The notes under the pieces were generated by a model. It did not search any database and had not been told where the DNA came from. It saw only the letters and a list, made by a program, of their open reading frames with translations. The translations under genes and the position numbers were made by a program. Positions 46,701 through 59,511 of a DNA stretch of 64,000 bases are shown here, one piece after another (position 1 is the stretch's first letter; every line of letters starts with the position of its first letter). This stretch comes from Hyaloscypha bicolor E. Its lineage: Eukaryota > Ascomycota > Leotiomycetes > Helotiales > Hyaloscyphaceae. The stretch covers positions 248,001 to 312,000 of the forward strand of contig NW_020194555.1 in the NCBI RefSeq assembly GCF_002865645.1, read 5' to 3'.

Positions 46701-49700
46701 TAAAGATCTAGCTTTAATTTACTCTAAGAAGTCGTCTCTAGTAATAACTAGTAAGTTATATTCTTTATAGTCTAGTAGTTTAATTATATTAATCCTAAGG
46801 TAATAGAAAATGAATATAGCTTTTATTAGATATAAAGCTTCTTCTTATTTTCTTTTACTCTTATATTAATAGACCTTATAAGTATTAATATACTTTTATA
46901 TATAGTTATAGTAATCTTCCTAGTAATAGTAGCTAGCTACTAAGTAAAAAGTGCCTTCTTTTCTAATATATCTAATTTTATTATATAGCTCTTTAATAAT
47001 AATTTCTCTTTATTCTTAATTATTAATAATAAGCTAAGGCGGATATATTTTAGATATAATTCTCTATAGTAATTAATCTCTTATATTATAATTTAAAGCT
47101 TCTTTACTTAATTTTTAAAACTCAATTCTAGATATTTCTTCTAGTCTAGAAAGTATTATAAGATATTATATAATATTCTAGTATTATTCGGAATAGCTAT
47201 TATCTAAAGAATCTAATAAAATAGTCGGGTTATTAAATAAAGTATAGGAATTAGTATTATTATTTATTATTTTACTAGAGATTATATATAAAAGGCTATA
47301 GCCTTTACTATATAACTTCCAGATTTTATTATTTTTTAATATTACTAATTTGCTTTTAGATATAATAAGGCTTTAATTATTAATCTCTAGTAACTAGATA
47401 CTATTATTCAAATATTTAGTAAAGGTTTTAGAAGTCGGATTTCTTAAAATAATATTATATAACTAAACCGGAACTACTTCTTTTAACTAAACTTTCTATC
47501 TAATAGGTACTATTCTAATAATATTAAGCTCTATTACTAACTATTTATTAATATTCTTATTATCTTTAGTATTACCTTCTTACTATAAATATTTTAATAA
47601 TTTATTAGTAGTAATATACTTAGTTTCTTTAATATACTTAATTTTAAAATTAAATAATTAAATTTATACTAGCTAGCAAGTAACTAGAGCTCTAGAAAGA
47701 TCTATAGCCGCTTTACTTAGCTATATAATAAGCGTATTAGTATCTAGCTCAAGAATAAAATAAACTTTATATAGCCAGAATTATACTTTTTATAGATATT
47801 TTACTAGTTCTTAGTATTTTCTCTTAGTAATATTATATTTCTATTTAGTATTATTCCAGATTTCAGACTTATATTATATAACTCTCTTTTTCTCTTTATT
47901 ATTATATTAATTAAGAGTTCTGCCTTATTTATCTAGGCTAGTATTTATTACTAATATAATTATTCCCTAATCTTCTAATAAATTATAGTATAATTTATAA
48001 AGTATTAGAATAGTAATAAGCTTTTCTTAAAGAATTTATATAGCTAGTACTTATTTATTACCCCAGTCCCATATTATATCTTTCCTTATTAAGTAGTAAA
48101 TAGGTTTAGTAATAATTATAAAGCCTTTAATTTAAATATAATAATAAATAATAATTCTAATAAATGCCTTACTTTTAGTTATATTATTATAATATTTCTA
48201 TCTTAATATCTTAGTAATTCCTGAGCTTAAAGGGCTTCTTCTAAGTACTTTATAAATAAAGCTAATAATAACTATATTATTATAATAGAATTGCGATTTT
48301 TCTCTAATACTAGCTCTGGCTTATTTAATTCTATTTAAGGTTATATCTAGGTTTTAAAGATATTTAAATATAAAATACCAAATTTCAGGTAAAATAAGCT
48401 ATTTATTATAGTCTATATAAGGTCTCTTGACTCTAATATTATTAATAAATAGTATAGCGATTTTAGGAAATAGATTCTCTAGAATAGTTATAATAACTTA
48501 TATAAACTATATAATAAAATTAGTAGCTTCCTAAAATAGTATAATTATTCTTAATAGTTTTAGAGATATTATAAATATAGTTAAATCTTTACTATAAGTA
48601 TCTAGTATAAATTAATTATATCTAGAAAAGAAATTAATTAGAGAAATATAAATATATCTAGTAAATTTCTCCGAGATCTTATTAGTAAACGAGAATAAGT
48701 TAGTATTTTATAGAATTACTAAATTCATTTTTATAATAGTATTAATTAGTCTATAAGTTTTAATAACTTTCTTTATAACTAAGAATTATGAATTTTAATA
48801 AGATTTATTATATTTCTTAAGAACTTTATAATCTAGGTATTCTAATAATATTTTTACTATTACTAGTACTAAAGCTTTGGGATATAGGAAATTCTTCTTT
48901 TACTAGGCCTTATACTTAATAGTCTTAATTAGAATAAATAGGCTAATATTCTTATAAACTTTTCCTATTTCTTTCTAATTAAATATAATTATACTTTCTT
49001 AATTAATTATTAATTCTTGAAATATAGCTAGTTTCTTTTCCTAAAACTAGTTACTAATATTTAATTATTTAAGATATTCCGGAATAAGTTATAAATCTTT
49101 TAAAATAGCTAATATTCTTAGTAAAAAGTAATTCTTATATTTCCTAATATATTCCTATAAGTATTCTCTAGCTTTAGATCTTTTAAACTAGTCCGGATAT
49201 TTACTAGGGCCTTCTCTAGTTCTATTATTAGTATTTACTAGTTAAATCTTCTTATTTTTTATTTTATATATTCCTGTAACTAGAAATAAACTATAGTTAT
49301 TATTTTTTTCTTTAAGAGCTATAGCTATTTTCTCTAGTATTCTTTTTATCTAATTTCCGGAATTTATAATCTTTTTACTTAGCTTTTTCCTAATTAGGTA
49401 TAAAAAGTACCTTTTTATCTAGTATTTTAATATATCTTTCTTAAGCTCTTATATATTCCAGAATCCTATCTAGTCTTAGATTCCAGGTTTCTTAGCTTCG
49501 GAAATATATTTCTTTATTATTAGAAAATATTACTTTATTTCTTTTTTAGAAATATCTTTATTTAATATCTTTTTTATTTCTTTTTTTATTAAATCCGGAA
49601 TTATTCTTAATAATATTCTAATTAGAGCCTTTTCTATTTTAGTTTCTCTAAAAATATTATTAATTTCCTAAACTTCTAAATCTAAAATAAAAGAATTTAT

Positions 49701-49800
49701 AGAAAATCCTAGTATTTTCTAGTTTCCTCTAATATTATTACCGGTTATAATACTAGGCTTTATTTTTCCTTTTTATCTTTAGTTTTCTATTCTATATTAT
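43790..49800 (-). pseudogene. pol of element E (RT, integrase, tail), RIP-killed
   Basis: RT: the minus strand at about 48.65-48.3 kb reads a fungal gypsy RT with LINFFSRYNQLTLD, then TLPLGATN-like and IAILFINNIRVKRPY. The last is where the family has the FxDD catalytic pair (both Asp now Asn, 48439-48450). Integrase: at about 46.9-46.45 kb, an RDDFLEQIKARSLKNLTSKK block leads to NKLGINKIIILAYNSKGNN and IIKREYQPI, matching the core of the same gypsy lineage. A 36-bp palindrome at 47281-47316 lies between RNase H and integrase. 46.1-44.0 kb is a pol tail without a recognised domain. Confidence 0.75.
47281..47316. repeat. 36-bp palindrome inside pol of element E
   Basis: Nearly identical to the palindrome in the LTR of the same element (53777-53812): ATTATATATAAAAGGC then GCCTTTACTATATAAC. 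Its presence within a coding region, away from the LTR, suggests that it moves or is copied independently. Confidence 0.75.
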
Positions 49801-52800
49801 TTAATTTCTTAATTCTAGAAGCTTAGTATTTTTAAACTATTACTTTCTTTTATTTTCCGGTATTCTTTAAAAATAAAATAATTATAATAATATAGGTATT
49901 CTAGTTATTTTTAGAATTAGTAAATCTTTTATTCTATAAATTATTACTTCTATATATAATTTTTATTTTTATTTTTACTAAGAATAATTAATTAAGTAAG
50001 ATCTTTAAAGCTTTTTTAATTAGGAAAAACATATCTTTATATCTTATTCTATTTATAACCTTAGCTTTAAGCTTTACTATTTCTATAAATCTAAATTCTA
50101 TTCTAGTAATAATAAATATTTAATAATTTATAATATTATATATTACTTTACTAATATTTCTAAAGATCTTTTTAGGAAAAATATTAACTTTAGCTCTAGT
50201 ATTAATTATTTCTTTATATTTAATACTTCTTTAAGGTTCTTAAAATACAAATTAGAGATATAGAGATTATATAATATATTTATAAGCTAGTAATATCCGA
50301 ATATTAATACTATTACTTTTAAATTAAATAATTTTATTAGTATTAGATATCTAAATTAGTATTTCTAATTTCTTAAATATTTTATTTATTATATAAGCTA
50401 TAGCTACTAGTTTTATAGATCTCCTAGTATATCTAATTATATTTAATATAATAGTATTTCTTATTTATAAAATAGTAAAATAAGAAGTATTATTCTTAAT
50501 TTATTAGTTCTAAAATATAATAGCTAGATCTAGTATTTTTAAAATATTAATAAATATTCTTATTTCTTTTTAAATCTTTAGAAATAAAATAGTTACTTTC
50601 CTTAGTAATCTTATTAAAATATTATTAATTTCAGGAGTTCTATATTTATTATAATTAAAAGTATACTAGGTTCCTAATTTGTCTTATTTATCTCCGGAAG
50701 TATTAATATTTATATTCTTAGCTAGGCTATTTCCTTATTTATTATTTCTTAAAATAGTATTCTTCTAGCCTCTTATATAAGATAGCTTTTATATAAGATA
50801 GCTTTTCTTTTACTTTAGCTTATTTTTAGAAAACCTTTTTAGCTATTTCTATTTCTTTTCTCTTTTTTCTTAATAAGAAATCTATTATAATATTAATAGA
50901 AATACTATTTATAGCCAAATCTTAATACTATTTATTAATTCCAGAACCTAAAGTATTAGTAATTCTAATATAATTTCCTCTAAGGCAAAGTAGCTATTTA
51001 AATTCTCTAGATATAACTTACTTGCTTCTATATATAAATCCCGGTTAGCTAGTTTCCTTTTCTCTTTCTTATTTAGTAAACTAGGTATTTCCTATTAATC
51101 TCTAGATATTTTTAGATTAAGTATTTAAGTTATAATTAAATTCTTCTCTTTAGATTTAAGAAATGATTTAGTTAAACTATTAATACTTATTAGTAAGAAA
51201 AAAGAAAATACTTTCTTATCTAGGCTTAAATAGCTTTTTATACTATTTTTTATTAAATTAGTAAATATATTTATAGTTTATAAGTTCTTCTATTAGTAGG
51301 TAATAAAACTAAGAAATATAAATATATTCTAAATTAATATTATTATTCTTATTTCTATTATAATAACTATAGTAAATTTATTTTTTTAGTTTAAAATTTA
51401 TATTATAGGCTATATTAACTTAAGTAATATTTTCTAATTATACTTAAAACTAACTTTTTCTAGAATATAGTTATTTAGATTCTTTATCTAATTTAGCTTA
51501 ACTACTATAGCTATTATAGTATTCTTTATATCTTTTATTATAACTTCTAGTATATTTTCTCTAAAGACTCGAATTATATTTATTAAGCTATTAATACTAT
51601 TATACTAGCTATAATTAACTAGGTTATATAAGTAAGCTATAGATATTCTCCCGAATTATAATAGTAGCTATATTAAGTTATTTCTATAAGTTCTCTTAAA
51701 TTATAATAGTAATAAATAGTTTTTCTAAACTTCTTACTAGCTAGTTAATATTATTTCTCTTAGGTTTACTACTTTTAATAGGTTTTATATAATTAGCTAT
51801 AGGTTAGGTTCTTTTCTTACTTATACCTATAATAGCTTTAGGAAATATAATAGGAGGAATTAGTAAAGAATAATTATTTTCTGGCTTGGGAACTATATTA
51901 TAAACTATTATATTCAAGTATTCTTATCTAAATCTGGATATATCTAAATTATTAGTAATATTAAAATAGTATTTCTTTTCTTTATATTAATAAAATATTA
52001 CTACTTTCTTATATATCTTATTATATTTATAAATAGAAATATCTATAGGCTTGAAGTTTATATTCTTAAGAATATAATTTCTTATTAGAATAAATAATTC
52101 TCTTATAAATTCTCGATATTAAGTAATTTCATTTATTTATTTATTTTTTAGTAATTTCTTTAATACTTTATTAAATATATTAATATAAGACTTAGAAAAG
52201 ATTTCTTTATTCTGGGCTTATATAATAATTTAATTAAGAAAGTTATAGCTAATTTTAAGTATTTCCTAGTTATATTCTTAGAATTCTTTTAGAAAGGCCT
52301 TAAAAAACTTGGTTTTCTAATAATTTCCTGAATTATTAGTATAGTACTCTAGTATAGCCTTAATCTAATTCTTATAAATAGGAGAAATATAATAGATAAT
52401 TCTCTTTCTTTTAGTATTATTAGAAATATAATAGTTCTTATATATATTTATATACTATTTTAAAAATATAGAAATATTACTTACCTAAAACTATAGTATT
52501 TCAGGAGCTCTTATAAATAATAGGTTTAAATCTAATACTAGTATATACTTATTCTTAGCTATATTAATTTTAATAATTTCTTCTATAATTAATTATAAAG
52601 TTTCTATACCTAAGACTTCTACTAATAAGATTTCTAAAGAACTAACTTCCTATTTAAGTATATTTTTTAGTTTAGGAATCGGAATTAGAAAGAAACCGGT
52701 TAATAATAATAAATATAATTAAGGTTCGAGTTTTAATATTAGTAATAATAAGGTAATAGCTTTTCTAATCTTATTTCTATTATTTATATTTTCTTTCTTA

Positions 52801-53569
52801 TTTCTTTAGCTTAATATATATAATATTTTCCCTTAATTTTACTAAACTAAATATATCTATTAATACTATTAAAAGTAATAATAAAAATAATAAATATAAT
52901 TTTACTAATTTTTCTGACTTTTCTAAATTTTCTTTTATTTTTTTATTTAGTATTTATTTATTTCTCTAGAAGCTTTTCTAGTTTATTTATATAATTTCTT
53001 ATTTCTAAATTTTTTTTAATTCTTATTTCTAATTTCTATTTACTATTTTACTTAAAATTAAGGATATTTCCTTTTTTAAATATCTTTTCCGGATTTAGAA
53101 ATAAGCTTTTTTACTAAAACTAATATTACTTTTATTCTAGTCTTTACTATAACTAAAAATAATATATAAATTAATAATATAACTTTATTTCCGAATACTA
53201 AAGTCTAATTCTAACTAAGATCTAACTTATATTATCTTAGTATAATTTTTCTTATTTTATTTCCTTTATTTCTTTTTCTTTTATAATTAGCTTCTATTTC
53301 TATTATTTCTATATACTATACTAGTAATTATATCTTATAGCTAACCCGTATTCAAGTTACTAGATCTATTAGAAATTAATATAAAATACTGAAATTAATA
53401 CTTATATATTCTTAATATCTTGGCCTTAGATATAAGGTATTATAATAGCTCTTTTTTCTCCTAACTTACTAAGCTAATAATCCGCTTTATAAATACCTTT
53501 CAGAACTTTATAAGAGTATTACCTTAACTATAAAGTTTCTATTCTTTTTATATTACTTATTATAAAATA
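49800..53569 (-). pseudogene. gag and leader of element E
   Basis: Matches the gag pieces of the outer gypsy element at 20764-22509 and 34595-37059. A Lys/Glu-rich coiled coil lies at about 52.95-53.1 kb and a helical gag core at about 52.1-52.35 kb. Many Gln codons have become stops. Where gag ends and protease begins was not resolved. Confidence 0.65.
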
Positions 53570-53872
53570 TATAGGAAAGAAACTATAATAAGACAAAAAC
53601 CCATATAAAGTATACTAGAGTATAAAATGTAACTTAATAGTAAAATAATAAATTAAAAGTATAAATAGTAAAATATAAATAGTATATAGTATATAAAAGC
53701 TTAATTAATTAAATACTTATAAAGAATTATTCTCTAAGTCTATAGAAAAACCAGCTTTCTTATATAATTTCTATAAGTTATATATAAAAGGCTATAGCCT
53801 TTACTATATAACCTAAACCTTAAAACTACTAAAATAATATGATTTTTAATGAGTACGGCCTGCCATACTATA
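53570..53872 (-). repeat. 5' LTR of element E
   Basis: 303 bp. On the minus strand it starts TATAGTATGGCAGGCCG. Less RIP-mutated at its start than the other copies. Confidence 0.9.
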
Positions 53873-56800
53873 ATAGCTATAATAAATTAGCTTATAGTAG
53901 CTCTAACTACTTCTATTTTACCTGCTCTAGCTATTTCGAACCTCTTTTAAAAGAATTTCAAACTATTTCTCGCTTATTCCCGTTTAGAATTTCCTATATC
54001 TTATATTTTTTTTAGAGATACTAGAGTTACTAAGCTCCCAGATCTAACTCTCTTTACTAGAGATTATACTATTTTTAATAACTAGCTAGTTTAGATTAAG
54101 AATAAGCTATAAGGAAATACTAATTTATATTTCTTAGAAAATCTTAAGATTATTTATATTTCTAATAAACTTACTAGTAATATTCTTGCCCTAACTAATT
54201 CTTATATAAACGAAAATAGTTCAAATTAGTACTATTAGCTTTTAGAGTTCTATTTCTATCTAAAGAAGTTATACTTTAATCCTAATAAGATATAGAATAT
54301 TTATTATAACTTTAATAAGCTTTAAATATATTCTAGTTAAGTATTTTAGGAGTTTTATATTTTCTTCTTATAATTATCTATAGAAAGCAGTACTAGTTTT
54401 TATAATATTAAGTATAAACTAAATAAGAAGCTCTTACTAAAGCTCTAGAAATTAGTATATATATATTATAATAATTCTTCTATTAATATTACTTGCTTTA
54501 TTTAGTATTATATTACTAATAATTAGTAAATTAAGGCTATATATAAGAAGACTAAAAAGTATAAGAAGATAAAAGCTATTTTAGTCAAGTTTATTTCTAG
54601 TACTATATTCCTATATACTTCCAAGAAATATACTTTTAAGAAAGAGTTTAAGAAGCTTATATTAATTATTCTTATTAAATATATATTCTCTTATAAGTAT
54701 AAGTAATATCTTATAAAAACCAAGAATCTTTTAATTATTAAATACTTTAATTATAACGAGTTCAGCTACTATATTAGATATTATCCGGTTTTATATAATA
54801 AGGAAACTAAGATAGCTCTTTCTAGAATTAGGCCGGGCTTAGTTTCTATTTAACTAGAATATACTATTCTAGTAAAGTATTTAAAGAATTCGAGCTTTAA
54901 TTCTAATATAGAACCGGGAAACAAGTATTTTTAAAAAAAGTCTTTATTTTAGGGGCTTATAATATGAATTTAGTAAAGATTAACTTAACTTATCTAATAG
55001 AAGAAAATACTTTTATAATATTTTATACTATTAGTATAAATAAATTAGGAATTAAGTTTTTTTCTCTTATTAATACTAGAGCTAATAGTTATACTTTTAT
55101 TAATATAAAGCTTACTTAGCTTATAAAGTAATTCTTAGGAATAGAATTATAATTCTTTCTTTTATTTTATATTATATATGGTTTTAATAAAAAGCTAGCT
55201 AAGTTTACTAAGAAATATATAAAAGTTTTACTTTTAATTAATAAATGAAATATTAATATACTTATAATTATTCTGAACTTTAGAAATTATAATATTATTC
55301 TTAATAGAAAATAGATAATATATATTAATATTCTAGTAAATTATAGAAGATATAGGCTTATATAACTAAAAAATAAGTCTAAATCTATATAATTCGGTTA
55401 TATTATTAGTATTTTATAATAATAGCTAGAGAAGTAACCTAATAAAAAGTATTAAAAAAATACTAATTAATAAGATTCTATTATAAGCTATTTCTGGAAA
55501 CCTTCTATTCTAAAATAGTTTTTTTTTTGAACTAATTAGAGGAAATTATATAAGACTATAAAAAAGAAGCTTCTATAGCCTAATTAAGATATAATACCTA
55601 AGTAAAAGCTAAAGAAGCAGAAAGAGGTCTTTAATAAAAAGTAAATATTAGATCTAGCTATTTTTATTTCTATAGTATTTAATTATATAGTTAAGAAAGA
55701 AAATAATATTATTAATTAAATCTCTATTTACGAGATTAATAAGAAGCTTAAAGCTCGGAAAAAAGAAGCTATTTCTGGCCTAGAGAATTAATAACCGGGA
55801 GAAATAAAGCTTTAGTAGCTATAGAGAATATTATTCCCGGAATTTAAGAAATATACTTCTGTTTTTTCTAAAAAGAAATTTAATACCTTTCTTTTCTATA
55901 GATTATATAATTATAAGATTTAGATTAAAGGGGTAAAAAGAATTAAAAGTATTAGATATTAATTTCTCTAGTAATAGTTTATTTAAGAGCTTCTAGAAAT
56001 TAAGTATTTTTTAGAAAATAATCTAGCTAAGGGCTTTATTAAAGCTAGTTAGGCTTTCTTTATTTTACTAGTTCTTTTTATAAAAAAAGTAAATAAAGGT
56101 TTATATTTCTATATTAATTTCTGCTGCCTAAATAATATTACCCGAAAGAATTAATATCCCCTTTCTTTTATTAATAAGACTTTAAATTAATTATCTAAAG
56201 CCAAGATCTATACTAAATTAGATATTTACTAAGCTTTCTATTATATAGCTATAGATCCGGACTTTTAGGAACTAATAATATTTCGTACTTACTATAAAAT
56301 ATATAAATATAATATTCTCTAGAAAGGCCTTATAAATAGCCTGGCTATATATTAATACTATATAAATAATATATTTTTTAAATATCTAAATAACCTTTAT
56401 ATAATATATTTTAATAATATTCTTATTTATTTAGAGAATCTAGTAAAGTATAAATAGTATATATAAAAAGTACTAGATTATTTATACCTTACTAGCTTTT
56501 AAATAAATATTAAGAAATCGGAATTTAAAGTTATATATATAAAATACTTGGGCTTTATTATTTTTATATCTAATATTAAAGTAAATTCTAATAAAATTAA
56601 AGTAATATATAACTAGTAATTCCCAAAAATATTTAAAAATATATAGTTCTTTTTTAGCTTTTATAACTTTTATAAATACTTTATTAGAGAATATAAATAA
56701 ATTACTAGATCTTTTATTTTACTTATAAAAAAGAGAATTCTCTTTAAGTAATTTAAGTAATATTAAGAGGCTTTTACTTATCTAAAGAAAGCTATAATTT

Positions 56801-59222
56801 CTATTCTAGTTCTATAATACTATAATTCAGATCTGCCTATAATAATAGAAATAAATATATTTAAAGAAGTAGTTACTAGCCTATTCTCTTAATAAGACCC
56901 AGAAATAGGCCTTTAGTATCTTATAGCTTATTTTTCTAAAATTATACTTCTAGTAAAGCTTAATTATAATATATATAATAAGGAAATACTTGCTATAATA
57001 TAAGTATTAGAGAAATAGAAAGCTAAGCTAGAGGGCTTTTAGAATACTTTTTTTAAGATCTATTCTAATTACCGGATTTTAGAGTACTTTATAATTACTA
57101 AGAAGCTCTTTTCTTAATAAGCTAAATAAGCTAAACTCTTATTCTACTATTATTTTAAGCTTATATATTATTCTGGAAAATTAAATAAGTAGATACTTTA
57201 TTATAAAGATAAGATAAAGTAAATACTTAGGACCAGATTAAGAAGAAGCTATAAACCTAAGTACTTTTCCCTAAAAATAAAAATAATTCGGAAATTATTT
57301 ATAACTTATAGCTTATAATATTATTCTATAAAGTCGGCTTACTTAATCCAGAATTCGGCTCTAAAAACCAAGTATATACTAAAGACTTTCCGGAAAAGAA
57401 TACTTTTATTAGAGGTATAATTTCCCTAAAAGAAAGTATTTTCTTAGAAGCTTTACTAGTAAACTTTACTATAATAGCTCTTATAGAAGTATTATTAGAA
57501 GCTCTTACTAAGTATAGTAGTTTATAACTTATAAATAAGATTCTATAGAATAATTATATATTACCGGATCTAGAAAAGCTATATATAATAGCCTAAGCTA
57601 AAAGTAATATCTAGATATTATAAAACGGCTTTCTTTTATATTATAAAAGACTTTATATTATAGAGAATAAAATAATCCCCGAACTATTTTTACGAACTAT
57701 CCTAATCTATAAAATATATAATAAACTTCTTTCTAAATATCCTAAATATATAAAGCTTTATTAGCTATTAAAGAAATAATATTACTAGCTATTTATAGGC
57801 AAGAATATTAATTAATACTATAGTAATTACTATACTTATAGAAGATTATATATATCTAGAAATAAGAAGCCTAGTTTATTTTATCTTCTTCTAGTTTCTA
57901 ATTACCTTTAGTAATATATTACTATAGACTTTAAAAGTTATCTAGAAAGTAAATCGGGCTATAATATAATTACTATATTCGTGAATTACTTATCTAAGTA
58001 CCTAATTATAATTCTAGTATAAGATATAATTATAGCCAAGTAACTAATACTTCTATTTTTATTTTATATAATATACTAAATAGGTATTTCAGAAATAATT
58101 ATATTAGATCGGGAACTCTAATTTATATCCGATTTTTAAAGCGAATTTTATATAAGAATTAGTATAAAGCTTAAGCTTTTTATAGCTAATTATCTCTAAA
58201 TGAATAAATAAATAGAGATTATTAATTAGTACTTTAATTAGAAATTATACCTATATATTAATTATTACTAGAATAACTAGAATAAATAGGTTACTATAAT
58301 TAATTATTAATAAGTTTCTTTTTAGTATAAAACTATTAGCTAGTTCCTATTTATAACTAAAAAGGGCTATAAGCCTTATATTTCTCTAGACTAGAACTTT
58401 CCTATTAAAGCTAACTTACCTAAAAGAAGCTAAATAGAAATATTACTAAAATATTAGTAAATCGATTATATGAATTATAGTAACTTGCCTAAGGCTATAT
58501 AAAATAAGTATAGGAATAATATATAATATAAGCTAATAAGTACTACTATTTAATTAATTTTAAAATCGGGAATAAAATATAGGTTACTATAAAGTACTAG
58601 AAATCCGATTATCTGAGCCAGAAGCTAAAGAACTAAATAAAGGGCCTATTTAAGATTCTAGAATAGTATAGCTATTTATTTCTTCTAAAACTGCCAGAAA
58701 TCATAAAGATATATCTAGTTTTCTATATAAAGAAGCTATAAAAAGACCTCTAGAATTCTCTACTAGATTAAGCAAACCGGGAACTATTCCTATTAATACT
58801 AGAGAATAATAAACAAGAGTATAGTATTAAACGGGTTATTATAGTTAAGCTAGTAAGAAATAGGCTAAAGTATAGAATTTAGTAGGTTAGTTAGAATAAA
58901 TATCTAGTATAATATCTAGCTTTAGTACTAAGTAATAGCCCCCTGATTTTATAGAATTTCTATAATAATAATATTAATATACTAGGATCTCTATAAAACC
59001 TATAATATTAGCTAGATTATATAAAAAATAATTCTTATCCAGAATTATATAGAAATAATAATAAATCCTCCTAGATTATATAGTAAAGGCACTGGCCTTT
59101 TATATGTAATATCTATATCCGAGATACTAGTTTCACTTTGGGAAGGGATATAGTACGAAATTAGATAGATTAATGGCTTTTATAAAGCTCGGAGATAAGC
59201 TTATTATAAAGGGGGGGGAAAA
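53873..59222 (+). pseudogene. gag-pol of element C after the E insertion
   Basis: Continues gag from the cut site. The RT motif at about 56405 reads IIYFNNILIYL (YxDD with both Asp mutated). RNase H follows at about 56.85 kb and the integrase core at about 57.9-58.3 kb, with a polypurine tract AAAGGGGGGGG at 59208-59218 before the LTR. Overall organisation follows the chromovirus at 13439, with which it shares recognisable similarity in gag (ITxFNN*LVQIKNKL). Stops are too frequent for translation. Confidence 0.85.
59075..59110. repeat. 36-bp palindrome before the polypurine tract of element C
   Basis: ATTATATAGTAAAGGC and GGCCTTTTATATGTAAT form the two halves. Same position relative to the element end as in the chromovirus (19207-19242). 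Confidence 0.8.
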
Positions 59223-59506
59223 TATTATAATTCCCAGATATTTCCAGATGCCCGGTATCTGAGATACCTTACCAGATGCCAGATGCCTCCTAGGCACACG
59301 TGATGCGGCCGCCTTACTAGAGAAGTATGCTTGGAATATACTAGAGATATTTAGAAGGCTAAGCCCCTTCGGGACTAGCATACTATAAGGTATATATACT
59401 TCCTTATAGCCTTCTATATTCTAGTTTTCCCTTCCTTAGCTTTGAATCATTTTTATAAGAGATCTTTTACCTTGCTTTCTAAGTCCTAAATACTATACCT
59501 ATAATA
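59223..59506 (+). repeat. 3' LTR of element C
   Basis: 284 bp and the least RIP-mutated LTR of this family, with an intact GCGGCCGCC and CACACGTGATG. 10 bp longer than the 5' copy through a small duplication (AGATATTTCC). Confidence 0.9.
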
Positions 59507-59511
59507 AAAAG

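Larger units (their letters stand above)
40744..53872 (-). mobile_element. Gypsy element E, 13.1 kb, with extra 3' ORF
   Basis: Two 303-bp LTRs (40744-41046 and 53570-53872) in the same orientation bracket a minus-strand body. ATAG flanks both sides, and removing E restores the gag sequence seen in element D. The order on the minus strand is gag (about 53.2-49.8 kb), RT (about 48.8-48.2), integrase (about 47.0-46.4), pol tail, then an additional long frame (43.8-41.05). At 13 kb it is about twice the size of C, D and the chromovirus. The whole body is RIP-mutated. Confidence 0.9.
39668..59506 (+). mobile_element. Gypsy element C, interrupted by E; TSD AAAAG
   Basis: 5' LTR 39668-39941 and 3' LTR 59223-59506, flanked by AAAAG (39663-39667 and 59507-59511). 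Own sequence is 39668-40743 plus 53873-59506, about 6.7 kb. It sits inside the RNase H region of element D, whose reading continues across the join. Its gag is cut by element E, and the D copy at 62745 shows the uninterrupted sequence at that point. Confidence 0.9.

Noticed and set aside
59133..59381. Minus-strand frame of 82 codons
   Set aside because: Lies across the polypurine tract and 3' LTR of element C; the LTR explains the sequence.
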